A stretch of DNA of 64,000 bases, taken from contig NC_065917.1 in the NCBI RefSeq assembly GCF_905147045.1, forward strand, positions 1,752,501 to 1,816,500, written 5' to 3'. Below the pieces are notes generated by a model. That model worked only from the letters and a program-made list of their open reading frames with translations. It was not told the origin of the DNA and ran no database searches. The translations under genes and the position numbers were made by a program. This document shows, one piece after another, positions 54,901 to 64,000 of the stretch. The stretch comes from Nymphalis io (lineage: Eukaryota; Arthropoda; Insecta; Lepidoptera; Nymphalidae). How positions within the stretch are numbered: the first letter of the stretch is position 1; every line of letters starts with the position of its first letter.

Positions 54901-57900
54901 AAAGTCAAATTCCTTGCCATTTTGACCTTTATTATCCATGTAATATGGCTTATTTTCGTTATTATCGGACCACGAATTTACGATCCTTTGGTATTTCTCT
55001 TTTGAATCGAAGCCGATATTCGCAATTTTCTCATTGACATAATCAGGCGAGTCTATATTAACGTCTTTCATAGAGAAACAGTTCAGTTTTTTAATTTCGT
55101 CCTTGGACAATCGTTTTCTTAAATCCTCTAATAAAATTCTTTTATTTTTCTCTATGGATTCTAGCGTTATTTGTCCGTTTTCTAATTCTATGCCATCGCC
55201 GTATGGGAATATCTCATCTAACATCTCAATATTAGATATTTTATCTTTACTTATTTCAGTTACGTCTTTTCTATCTTTTACATTGTCTATAGCTTTATCT
55301 ATTGTGTTGCCATCTTTGTGTTTTCTTTCTAGTAAATTGATATCGTTGTGCAATTCATTTTCGACTTTTGTTGGGGTGGTTTTATCTTCTATTTTTGTGT
55401 TATATGTTGCGTTTTTATTACTTTCAAGATCATTTATATTTACACCCTTGTATGTTACTATATTATTAGTAATATCGTTAATGTCATTACTTATATTTGA
55501 ATTTGAATATATTTCATTTCGAACACCATCTACATCTTTATTTGGCCTTTTCGTAACAGCATTAAGTATTTTTGTATCGTCTGTGTCATTGTTTTGTTTC
55601 TCGAGTAAATCACTAGAACTCTCTTTGGCTAAAACTATATCTATTTTTTCAGTTAGTTCATTTAAATCAATATTTCTTACGATTTTAATAATTTCCTCGA
55701 CATCTTCGTCTGCTTCTAACTTTTTATTATTTAAAATTTTACTATCTATAATATTTATCTTATCTTTTGTAGATTTGCTTCCGGTAGCAACGTTAATACT
55801 TATTTGTTTGTCTTTGTGCGCTATCGGGGTATTTTTATCTATATCTCTCGATACTTCTGGTAGCAGCTCTTCTATCTTTTGGTCTTTGTCTATTAAGAGA
55901 CCGTTATTTTTAATTTCACTCTCATGTCTCGCGACAGACTCGCGGAATTTCTTCACGTACTGTAAAAATTAAAATTATTTATCATTTAAAATACTTTGCA
56001 TCGAATAAACTCGAGAGTAAGAAATGTAAGCTTTTCATTATTGGAAAAGAATTGGAATATATTTTACGCGTTACAATAAATATATATAAATACTCAAATA
56101 TAATTTTATTGAACGTTGCAAAAAATATTTCTAAATAATGATGACGAGCGCCGCCGCCTATACGCACTACCCCGCGCTGTGTACGCACCTGTGTGGGGGC
56201 GGCGCCTGCACGCACTACCCCGCGCGCTGTGTACGCACCTGTGTGGGGGCGGCGCCTGCACGCACTACCCCGCGCGCTGTGTACGCACCTGTGTGGGGGC
56301 GGCGCCTGCACGCACTACCCCGCGCGCTGTGTACGCACCTGTGTGGGGGCGGCGCCTGCACGCACTACCCCGCGCGCTGTGTACGCACCTGTGTGGGGGC
56401 GGCGCCTGCACGCACTACCCCGCGCGCTGTGTACGCACCTGTGTGGGGGCGGCGCCTGCACGCACTACCCCGCGCGCTGTGTACGCACCTGTGTGGGGGC
56501 GGCGCCTGCACGCACTACCCCGCGCGCTGTGTACGCACCTGTGTGGGGGCGGCGCCTGCACGCACTACCCCGCGCGCTGTGTACGCACCTGTGTGGGGGC
56601 GGCGCCTGCACGCACTACCCCGCGCGCTGTGTACGCACCTGTGTGGGGGCGGCGCCTGCACGCACTACCCCGCGCGCTGTGTACGCACCTGTGTGGGGGC
56701 GGCGCCGGCCCGCAGTGCGCGGCGCGCCCGCGCGAGGTCGCGCGCGTCGTCCCGCCGGTCGGGCGGCGGCGCGGGCGCCAGCGGGCGGCGCCTCTCCAGG
56801 TCGACGGCCTCCGCCTCGTGCGCCGTCTTGTACTCTATCCGCACCCCCATCGCCGCTGACGGTACAATAGAGACCGAATACATTATTCACTTCTCGTTTT
56901 ACAAACTTACGAGCAATTTATATAAACTAGTTTAAATATTCACTATATTTTAACCTTACGACCTCACCTACAGCGGCAAATACCTAATGAGCAGGCTGGC
57001 TTTGTCGAGGGCCGCGGGACTCGAGAGAAAATTGTCAACATTAGACAACTCATAGAGAAGAGACGGAAATTTAATGTATCGATGATTATGTGTTTCGTTG
57101 ACTACTCCAAGGCGTTTGACTGCGTGGGTAGGTACCATCAGATATTCTACCGCAAAACAGCAATACTTGATATTGTTGTGTTCCGGTTTGAAGGGTGAGT
57201 GAGCCAGTGTAATTACAGGCACAAGGGACATAACATCTCAGTTCCCAAGGTTGGTGGCGCATTGGCTATAAGCGATGGTTGACATTTCTTACAATGCCAA
57301 TGTCTAAGGGCGTTTGGTGACCACTTACCATCAGGTGGCCCCTATGCTCGTCCACCTTCCTATTCTATATAAAAAAAAAAACCAGTGGAGTGGAGTGGAG
57401 ATCTGGAACATTTCTCTATAAATAATGTATATAAAAACGGAATAATTATTCTATGAGCTGTAACAAAACATACCGTTGGAGTTCCTGCTGCTGCAGAACC
57501 CGCTCGTGTCCGTGTCGTCGTCGCTACCGTCGGTCAAGTCAGAGTCGTCTGTGTCGAAGTCGCTGAAATCAAAAGAAATTATATAATTATCATACTATGT
57601 TTGGTGATAGGGTTTTGTGCAAGTTCGTCTGGGTAGGTACCACCCATTCATCAGATATTCTACCACAAAACACTTGGATTAACTTTCTGTAGTCACACTG
57701 ACTCACCCTTCAAACCGGAACACAATTAAATTGCTGTTTGGTGGTAGAATATGTGATGTGTGGACGGTACCACCCGGACGGGCTTGTACCATTAAGTAAT
57801 ATTACCAATACCAATTTATATACAACGTAAGGTTACCTGGACATGTAAGAACAATCGCTGTCCGCCATCGAGAAGGTACGGCTTGGATTGTAGTGACTGA

Positions 57901-60900
57901 CCTTCGGTTTTTCTATGGGATCAGACCAATTCGCTCCGCCTATAACATATTATATAATAATAGTATAATATTTTATTATAATTCCCATAACTCGTAGTTG
58001 TGGCCTTAGCATTATGAATGATTTCACATTTAATTTGTTTTGCAATATCACGAATGTGGGAGATATGCTTTTCAAATGATATCCAAGACGCTTTGTAATC
58101 TGGACAACATACAATCGCATGATAGCGTGAGATTCCTGGGCTGGTCTGGATGATGTTCAGCCAGACTGTCTATGATGGGATCCTGTCCATAATAGATCGC
58201 CATTGTAAGATTGTAGTCCAAAATCTAATATTTACCAGACGATGAAGTGCAGAACGTGAGGTTCGGCGGCAGCGGTTCCAAGAACTCGTCGAATTCCGTA
58301 GTCTGCGGTATCGAAGACGCCATGTCGTTACTCCAGGTACCGATCTCGAAACCCTGAAAAGACATCACCAATTTTGCATCCACTTATACACAAGTAAAAC
58401 ACTTTCCATTAATCCAGACCTGGGATGTCGAATCATATAATCTGTTTACTTTAGACATTAGTGTAGTAGTGAGAGAAGAAATAGGGAAATTCCCGAAACC
58501 CGTACCCAGATTGGCTAAGGTCAAACAGAGAGAGACCCCACTCTCTCTACCTCTACATTAAAAAAACCATGTGCCAACTATCATTGTGAAACTCCATTGG
58601 GGTCAATTCACTTCTTACACAATGTCACAATAAAACCAATGTATCCAGACGGACATTTTAGTTTTGCTTGAGTAATACAAAAAAGTTATTTTATCTTTAT
58701 CTATTCAAATGAAACACATTATAACGCGATTTAACTAACAACTAACGCCATCTATTATCACGTAACAAAATCAATCAAATTATAACAAAAAATCGACTAT
58801 AATTTGATATATGTGAATTTGTGCATGATTTGTATGTTTGGCAATGTTTTTAAATCTTTTTTTTTTTAATTTTTTATTGGTAACACTAAAGCTCGTCAAT
58901 AACTAACAAACAAGAAAATCTATTGTTAAACAGTTGATCTAGTGGGTAGACATGAGACCGTAGATCTGAATGTCAAGCCCCAGGTCGGGTCAATAAATAG
59001 ACATTGTGTTTTTCTGAGAACCCCGTGTGTACACTTTAGAGCCTCGGTGTGCACGTACAGCCTTCAATCCTACGCTTGAACTCTTTCCGGTCGTGTCGGA
59101 TTGCCGTCCCATCGGATTATGAGAGTTAGGGAATAGAGAGTGCACCTGTGTTTGCGCACACACTCGTGCACTATAATATCTCCTGCGCAGTTGGCTAATC
59201 TCTCTTGAGATTGGCCGCCGTGGCCGGAATCGGTCAGGAGGACGTCATCATTATAATAGACATACATATGTGTTTGTGTATGTATATATTTACATTTACT
59301 AATGAAATAATAATCACTCACACTTTCAGCATCTTCTTTTTCTTGCAGTATATCATTAATGGTTTTCTCTTTTACATCTCCCTTGTTCTCTAACTGTTCC
59401 GTCTCTTTCTCGGGTTCCGTATCTTCTATTGCTCTGTGAATCAGTCTCAAGGTCAATATTACGTTGAACAAAACACAAACATATACAATTTTGTGTTTAT
59501 AATTCATCTCGTGCTTGACGGTTAATAAAAACATCGTAAGGAAACCTTATAAGCATGTGTCTAATTTCATTTAAATTCTGCCACATGTGTATTCTACCAA
59601 CCCGCATTGGAGCAGCGTGGTGGAATAAGCTCCAAACCTTCTCCTCAAAAGGGAGAGGAGGCCTTAGCCCAGCAGTGGGACATTAACAGGCTGTTACTGT
59701 ACTGTACTGTACTGTACTGTACTACATTCATTTAGATATAATATTTGTATGATGTATACTAACTTCTTTTTATTATCATCTTTCTCAGCCTTCGGTTCTC
59801 CGTCCTCTTTCGTCTTATCACCCTTCTCTTTCTCGCTGTCCGCGCTCAGGACCTAGTGTATTTCGAGAATATAACTAAAATTAGCGCTTACGAATAAAAA
59901 ATATATTTATATATCTTATATATGTCTACATATACATATATAAGAGAATAATTGAAGGAAATATCAATGCAAATAAATATCATTGATATGATGTGCTAGG
60001 GACTAGGCTAGGGGCGCTATGAAAATTTCCTACCATTCATTACACAATACTTTTTACTTTGTCAAGTGTCAAGTGTATGCATGTATTGTCCTAAATAAGT
60101 AAATAGAAAACCTCAGCCAAGCTCCAACCGAAGTCGAGCGGCGGCCACTGGAAGCCGGGACAGGTGCGCTCGTCGATGCGCGGGACGCCGAGCCCCACGT
60201 CGATGGCCACCGAGCGACGGATCTCGTCCGCTATCAGCAGCGCGTTTATCCTGAAACGGCCAATAAGTCAACATCTTACTTCCAAAGCTCGATAGAGAAT
60301 TGGTGGCGCAAGGACTGGTTAATATTTCTTACGGCGCCAATATCTATGGGCAGTTGAAAGGATTCTAGGCTCTATCACAGCCCAGGGAAGCTGATGACAC
60401 CGATGTACTTCCATGTGCTTAATTTGTGTTTCTAAGTTTCTAAGGAAAACATCGTAAGCGAATGCATGGCACTGCTCGTCCATGCCGTGGCATGGCATGG
60501 CAGTTCACCGAGACTGCGTGTGTACCGGTAGAGCACGCAGGGCAGCGCGACGGTGGCGAACCACAGCGGCGCGGCGAAGGGGTGCACGCGGCACAGCTCG
60601 GGCACGAGGATCTGCTTCTGGTCCAGGCGGTCGCGCTTCGCCCTCCGCGTGCGCTCCGACGACACCGGCAGCGCGACGCCCTTGCGATTCACGTATCTGT
60701 GCATGTCAAAATTAAGCTAATCTTATTCAAAACGCCTGAATCGTTGACGATAATTTTAAAAGAATATGTTTATTTTTTTAAACCTATTTTGATGAAAATT
60801 TAATGACGATTTTCGTGAGTTATAATAGATTGAAAGCGGCAGGTTGCGCCGCGTTTGGGTTCCATGAAATTTCTTTTTAACAAAAATATTTTTTAGAATT

Positions 60901-63356
60901 CGATTTTTCTACCGCAGGAGCCCTGCCCTATTAACGATTGCGGAGGCGAATCCACTCTGGGCATCCATGATCAGAAAGTACACCACCTGAGCAGAAATGC
61001 CCAGGCTACAAAAAAAAAGCCAAAGATTTTATGAAGCCGTCCACCAAAATCAATTTATAAAACACCAATGTCCATCCTATCCTTGATTATACACTAAAAG
61101 ACTATACAGCGCCCAAAACACGTTTTCTCTACACCTTGTAATACAGCGAGCATAGCCTTAAAAGTATTTCTAGCTACTGTTTCTTTTGATTTTTTAGAAG
61201 TTTTATATACCTAAACATTTGCTCCAAATCTTCTTAATAACCGTTATTTACCTTATAATAGTTCCTATGTATATTGACCACCACTTTATAACATTTATTT
61301 TTCTTTTTAATTCAGTTTAGTCATTATTTATATATTATTTGACGAGCTGGTTGGCGTAGTTGGTAGATACTTGCCTTTCACGCCGAAGGTTGTGGGTTCG
61401 ATTCCCACCCAGGACAGACATTTGTGTGCATGAACATGTCTGTTTGTCCTGAGTCTGGGTGTAATTATCTATATAAGTATGTATTTACAAAAGAAAAGTA
61501 GTATATGTAGTATATCAGTTGTCTGGTTTCCATAGCACAAGCTTTGTATAAGCTTAATTTGGGATCAGATGGCCGTGTGTGGAAAATGTCCCAGGATATA
61601 AAAATAAATAAATAATAATAATAATAATGTAATGTACTCAATGTACTCCTATAAATGTGTTTAGTAAATGGTAGTCTATTTACAATGATTGCAATGCTGA
61701 TATCCAACGTTATACGCAAGGATAGTCACTTACCTTGGCGTCAACAGGTTCAGCCTGGCACTGGTGTGGTCCACGTCCAGTAAGGGTTGGCAGCTCTGCG
61801 TGAGTTCAGCACCATATTTGGCCTTGTAGTACGATCTGAAACTCGTATGCTGGTCTGACGGGAAGGCGGAGTCAGGTGATAGCTTCCAGCATATTTCCGC
61901 TACGAGAAAGAACTGGAAAGAAATGGGAAATTATATAAACAATCATCTTACTTATAAACTTAATAAATAAGTGTTTAGTTAAACTCTGATCTATCTCTTT
62001 CTATCATTATTGATTTGACATTCGAAAGAAGAAGACAGAGTACCGTTTAACTGATCACCCGCCCAATAATGTTATATAAAATATTACTAACATTATAAAT
62101 CAAGTTGTAAAGCGAAATGTGTTTGTTTGTTAGGCTTTAACGTATAAACTAGTCAACCGATCATCATTAAATTTTACATACACGTTGTCAGGGGTACCAA
62201 TTTCCCCTTCCCTCACAATAGGCCGGAAACTAGTAAACAACACATCACGCTAACTTGCACAACAGCTAATAAAATTAAAAATACATGTCGAAGCATCAAG
62301 AAGTTTAATTGGGATTTATTTTGATTATTTATCGTACCCAGCTGGCAATGTCAAGCTGAAAGCTTGAGCGAGGTCGCCACTGTGTCGGTATGACGTAAAG
62401 AACACGTGACATCCGGAAAGTGTCATATTTGAGGCGGGAGCGCTGACCGCGTGCGCTGGCACAATTGATCAAACACGCTGCGTTACCAACTGAATCGTGC
62501 TCCATCTTGTTAATCTTGTAATATTTTAAATTTGTTGTGATTTAATATTGAAAGTACATTACTAACGTGAACGGCTAGACATTTATTTCGAAGGTCACCA
62601 GGTCTGAAAACGAGTTGACGCCTGACCATTCGTTATACAGATGTTTCTACTACATATTAATAAATGAAACGTTGTTTTTGTAAAGTCTAACTAAGAACAT
62701 TACTAAACCAATATACATAAAAATTACATAAGATGTAGCGCGTTTCGAAGAAGGTGTTAGTATATAATCATTATATATTTATATATATACAACCAAAATA
62801 CCCCTCATCACGAGATCTCCTAAACTATCCGCCCGATTGACTTGAAATTTGTCACAGTTACTCCTTCCTCAACGTAGACGCTCACTAAGAACGGATTTTA
62901 CGCAAATCCTATCCTAAATATGTTTTTGTTGTAATCTACCAGCGCGAACAGCGAGGCCGGAACTTCTAGCTAGTATTATTATATAAGTAGCTACGCATGG
63001 TGTATTACGAACCACTTAAAATTAAGACCATTGACGTGATATTCGTAAATTTAAAGTTCTTGTATTAATTTAATTGAAAATTATAAAACTCACCTGCGGT
63101 TGATCCTGGTTCCTATACCAGGGTGTGACGACTGCCTCTTTGTACTTCTCCGCATCAAAAACAAACACTTCATCGGGTTTCAACAAGGGATTCTCTATCT
63201 TCTTCACTCTGTCGTCTTTCGTCTTCTTCTTCTCCCCCTCCTCCCATATTATCGGCTTCTCCAACTCTAGATTCTTTTTATCTTCAGTGTGTTTGTATAT
63301 CAGTTCGAGGAACGGCCAATCTATATCTGTCCAAGTGGTACCATCGCTTCTTGTTT
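45938..63356 (-). CDS. Dcr-1: Dicer-1, C-terminal 1367 aa, 23 exons (5' end beyond window)
   Basis: Ribonuclease that cuts pre-miRNA hairpins. Exons (minus): 63094-63356, 61734-61912, 60526-60696, 60112-60250, 59764-59852, 59322-59433, 58236-58353, 57837-57939, 57474-57562, 56689-56855, 54844-55959, 54067-54219, 53481-53618, 52784-52868, 52017-52207, 51235-51375, 50710-50797, 49770-49913, 48850-48979, 48281-48371, 47587-47695, 46467-46599, 45938-46094. All GT-AG, all phases fit. Visible residues: platform/PAZ about 55-250, acidic disordered linker 250-480, long exon 477-848, RNase IIIa 849-1037, RNase IIIb about 1114-1290, dsRBD 1300-1367. Both RNase III signatures keep their acidic residues (ERLETIGDS with DCVEAL; RLEFLGDA with LGDLFESVAG). 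The helicase half must lie to the right. The C-terminal text is far closer to Dicer-1 than Dicer-2. Confidence 0.96.
46165..46300 (-). repeat. diverged rep-B-like SINE in Dicer-1 last intron
   Basis: CCCACCACTGGACAAAGGAG and CCTCACGATTATTTTCATTC match the order of rep-B body blocks, but with large differences. Confidence 0.5.
46600..47230. other. Dicer-1 intron, little recognised
   Basis: AT-rich. A segment near 47040-47090 (CAAAATCGGTCCATTCG then ACAGACACG) looks like the end of rep-E. Confidence 0.4.
47236..47533 (-). repeat. rep-B SINE in Dicer-1 intron
   Basis: Full-length minus-strand copy ending 50 bp from the exon at 47587. Confidence 0.8.
47717..48045 (+). repeat. rep-A element in Dicer-1 intron
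   Basis: Full-length plus-strand copy with a 35-bp insertion before the TATGCTATAAAAAA end. It starts 21 bp from the acceptor of exon 47587-47695. Confidence 0.8.
48563..48821 (+). repeat. rep-C SINE in Dicer-1 intron
   Basis: Full-length copy. Its (ATT)n tail ends less than 30 bp from the donor of exon 48850-48979. Confidence 0.8.
49020..49769. other. Dicer-1 intron with a GC-rich island
   Basis: 49420-49520 is GC-rich (CGATCGCGCGCC, CCGGCAGCCGGCGACCGGCG) in an AT-rich intron. AATAAA (AACAATAAACTG) lies at about 49671. This could be part of an LTR or another element. No boundaries found. Confidence 0.35.
50317..50575 (+). repeat. rep-B SINE in Dicer-1 intron
   Basis: Plus-strand copy with head and tail present and a 60-bp deletion in the body. 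Confidence 0.8.
51413..51705 (-). repeat. rep-B SINE in Dicer-1 intron
   Basis: Full-length minus-strand copy beginning 38 bp from the acceptor of exon 51235-51375. Confidence 0.85.
51743..51990 (+). repeat. rep-A element beside the RNase IIIa exon
   Basis: Plus-strand copy without poly(A). It ends 27 bp from the donor of exon 52017-52207. Confidence 0.75.
52536..52770 (+). repeat. decayed rep-A copy
   Basis: Order of rep-A blocks retained (GTACCACCCACGCATCA, TGTCTATGGGCGATAG) but strongly diverged. Confidence 0.55.
53036..53455 (-). repeat. rep-A fragment and full copy
   Basis: 53036-53150 is a partial copy. 53151-53455 is a full-length minus-strand copy with poly(T) at the left. Confidence 0.75.
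53935..54035. repeat. (AAT)n microsatellite and rep-E fragment
   Basis: AAT triplets at 53942-53968 followed by CGGGCGGATAGTTTAGGAGA as in rep-E, 30 bp from the RNase IIIa exon 54067-54219. Confidence 0.65.
54422..54714 (-). repeat. rep-D / rep-C chimaeric repeat
   Basis: 54422-54585 is rep-D (minus) with internal deletions, fused directly to the head half of rep-C (minus, 54590-54714). Confidence 0.7.
54844..55959 (-). CDS. Dcr-1: Dicer-1 giant exon with Asn/Asp-rich insertion
   Basis: A single 1116-nt exon, phase 0 at both ends, 372 aa. The first 30 residues (YVKKFRESVARHE) and the last 110 (up to FDYQPNLEGHPGPSPSVILQ) align with the Dicer-1 segment before RNase IIIa. Between them are about 220 residues rich in Asn, Asp, Ile, Lys and Glu with no obvious fold. 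The DNA is AT-rich, in contrast with the GC-rich neighbouring exons. It is part of the gene above, listed separately because of its composition. Confidence 0.9.
56148..56706. repeat. 50-bp minisatellite overlapping a Dicer-1 exon end
   Basis: Eleven units of exactly 50 bp. Units from about 56221 to 56690 are identical; the first is slightly different. The right-most unit overlaps the last 18 bases of the Dicer-1 exon 56689-56855. Every unit contains on the minus strand CACACAG|GTGCGTAC, the exon end and splice donor. The unit has no stop codon in any plus-strand frame, which creates long spurious plus-strand ORFs. Confidence 0.95.
56977..57126 (+). mobile_element. reverse transcriptase fragment in Dicer-1 intron
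   Basis: Open plus-strand piece of a LINE reverse transcriptase (PNEQAGFVEGRGTREKIVN then MCFVDYSKAFDCV), covering the stretch up to the first catalytic motif. It resembles RTE/BovB-like elements more than the 41550 copy. It stops exactly where a plus-strand rep-A begins. Confidence 0.7.
57127..57380 (+). repeat. rep-A element with poly(A)
   Basis: Begins at GGTAGGTACC with the first 35 bp missing, full 3' end and poly(A). Confidence 0.75.
57600..57795. repeat. rep-A inverted fragments
   Basis: 57600-57670 plus-strand 5' end and 57672-57795 minus-strand 5' end meet head to head, 42 bp from a Dicer-1 exon. Confidence 0.65.
58380..58930. other. Dicer-1 intron, no feature
   Basis: AT-rich intron sequence without recognised repeat or signal. 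Confidence 0.5.
58934..59256 (+). repeat. rep-D SINE in Dicer-1 intron
   Basis: Near full-length plus-strand copy with a decayed head (ATCTAGTGGGTA). It ends GGTCAGGAGGACGTCATCAT. Confidence 0.75.
59491..59733 (+). repeat. rep-B SINE with (TACTG)n tail
   Basis: Headless plus-strand copy whose end GGCTGTTACTG runs into seven TACTG units (about 59691-59724), 30 bp from a Dicer-1 donor. Confidence 0.85.
60290..60360 (+). repeat. rep-A fragment
   Basis: Middle part only (TTGGTGGCGCA to CTATGGGC). Confidence 0.55.
60780..61335. other. Dicer-1 intron, no feature
   Basis: AT-rich. No repeat family from this window recognised. Confidence 0.5.
61341..61627 (+). repeat. rep-C SINE in Dicer-1 intron
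   Basis: Full-length copy close to the consensus, with an (AATA)/(AAT)n tail. Confidence 0.85.
61947..62080 (+). mobile_element. rep-F MITE copy in Dicer-1 intron
   Basis: Begins CTTACTTATAAAC and keeps the TTCGAAAGAAGAAGACAG core. It starts 34 bp from a Dicer-1 acceptor. Confidence 0.65.
62100..62775. other. Dicer-1 intron with a promoter-like stretch
   Basis: 62385-62480 has TATGACGTAA, CACGTGAC and GAGGCGGGAG close together, with higher GC than the flanks. The rest is AT-rich. An intronic promoter or unknown repeat is possible. Confidence 0.3.
62780..62975 (-). repeat. rep-E copy
   Basis: Inverse of 16015-16205: CACGAGATCTCCTAAACTAT to GCGCGAACAGCGAGGCCGG and CTAGTATT. Confidence 0.65.
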
Positions 63357-63409
63357 CTGAAATTTATATTATTATATATTTAAAATATTTCGGCCAAAAC
63401 TTATTTTTT

Positions 63410-63757
63410 TTAGGTCTGAGTCAGTGGCGGAACAAAAAGGGAGGGGTCATACCCCCCCTCGATATATATATCGACTATGTACAATTTTAATTGGACTACA
63501 TTTTGTTTACTGTAGACCTTATAATTTTTAAGTGTAAATAATTGTACCTTCTGTCTATTTGTTTGGTTAGTCTATGACAAAAATTTACCAATTGGTTGAC
63601 CCATTTAATAAGCAAAAGTGGTAAACACTCGCTATCTCTCTTTGTCGTACTAGTTTAGACACGCCATCTCTTTCACACGACACGGCGATGTACTGAAATG
63701 TAAAAAATGTAAAGCAATGCGTATGTGTGTTGTAGTGGATTTTTTTGATTGTTTTCT
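63410..63757. other. Dicer-1 intron, no feature
   Basis: AT-rich with a short C-run (63453-63459). No recognised element before the rep-A copy. Confidence 0.5.
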
Positions 63758-64000
63758 TTTTTTTTATAGGTAGGCGGACGGGCATATGGGCCACCTGATG
63801 GTAAATGATCACCACCGCCCATAGACATAGGCGATGTAAGAAATATTAACCATTTCTTACATCGTCAATGCGCCACCAACCCTGGGAACGGAGATGTTAT
63901 ATCCCCTGTGCCTTCAGTTAAACTGGCTCAACCACCCTTCAAACCGGAACACAACAATACCAAGTACTGCTGTTTTGCGGTAGAGTATCTGGTGAGTGGG
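63758..64000 (-). repeat. rep-A element cut by window edge
   Basis: Minus-strand copy near consensus, continuing past the right edge inside a Dicer-1 intron. Confidence 0.8.

Noticed and set aside
55103..55972. 289-codon plus-strand ORF opposite the Dicer-1 giant exon
   Set aside because: Hydrophobic Ser/Leu/Ile-rich shadow of an Asp/Asn/Lys-rich exon. The minus-strand frame has matching splice sites and conserved flanks.
56116..56935. Three overlapping plus-strand ORFs of 225-265 codons in Cys/Arg/His-rich repeats
   Set aside because: They are the same 50-bp minisatellite read in three frames. The unit simply lacks plus-strand stops. The real signal is the minus-strand Dicer-1 exon end.
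60462..60803. Plus-strand ORFs across 60462-60803
   Set aside because: Antisense of the GC-rich Dicer-1 PAZ exon 60526-60696.

Overview
The window is nuclear DNA of an insect, almost certainly a lepidopteran (butterfly or moth). It is AT-rich, genes are split by many GT-AG introns, and the space between and inside genes is filled with a few high-copy interspersed repeats. Three of these carry tRNA-like internal promoter boxes, and jockey-like and RTE-type LINEs and PIF/Harbinger DNA elements are also present. The protein sequences are insect-like (Dicer-1, GNL1, LSm4). I cannot name the species from the sequence alone. There are no bacterial operons, CRISPR arrays, rRNA genes or believable free-standing tRNA genes.

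Three host genes are secure. (1) GNL1, a circularly permuted nucleolar-type GTPase, lies on the minus strand at 24484-36546. I reconstructed 11 coding exons whose phases all match and which sum to 1656 nt (551 aa plus stop). (2) LSM4, an Sm-like core protein of U6 snRNP and of mRNA decay, is a single open exon at 37878-38294 on the plus strand, head-to-head with GNL1 across about 1.3 kb. (3) Dicer-1, the microRNA-processing ribonuclease, lies on the minus strand. Its last 23 coding exons (45938-63356, 1367 aa) run from the platform/PAZ region through both RNase III domains to the C-terminal dsRBD. The N-terminal helicase half lies beyond the right edge. A fourth, unrecognised minus-strand gene is represented by one Cys-containing exon at 3579-4098.

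Region by region: 1-9500 is repeats plus the orphan exon. 9500-17600 holds a possible 5' exon, an RTE 3' end, an internally deleted Harbinger element at 11699-13015 with intact ends, and a LINE interrupted by another LINE tail. 17630-20348 is a 5'-truncated jockey-like LINE with a very long poly(A), followed by a GC-rich segment of unknown origin. 21400-24480 is intergenic, with a Harbinger MITE inside an older MITE and a paired CRE-like site. 24484-36546 is GNL1 with repeat-filled introns. 36547-38294 is the shared promoter and LSM4. 38300-45937 is intergenic and contains a solo LTR inside a SINE and an RTE copy with a perfect 12-bp target duplication. 45938-64000 is Dicer-1 and its introns.

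The most unusual structure is in Dicer-1. A 50-bp minisatellite at about 56148-56706 starts inside an exon and copies that exon's end and splice donor, giving 11 identical tandem donor sites. The next exon is a single 1116-nt exon encoding a long Asn/Asp/Lys-rich insertion. A second theme is LINE-SINE partnership visible in cis. The commonest tRNA-headed SINE shares its 3' end with the RTE LINE at 41519-43840, and the commonest interspersed element shares a 3' hairpin motif with the jockey-like LINE at 17630-20348.
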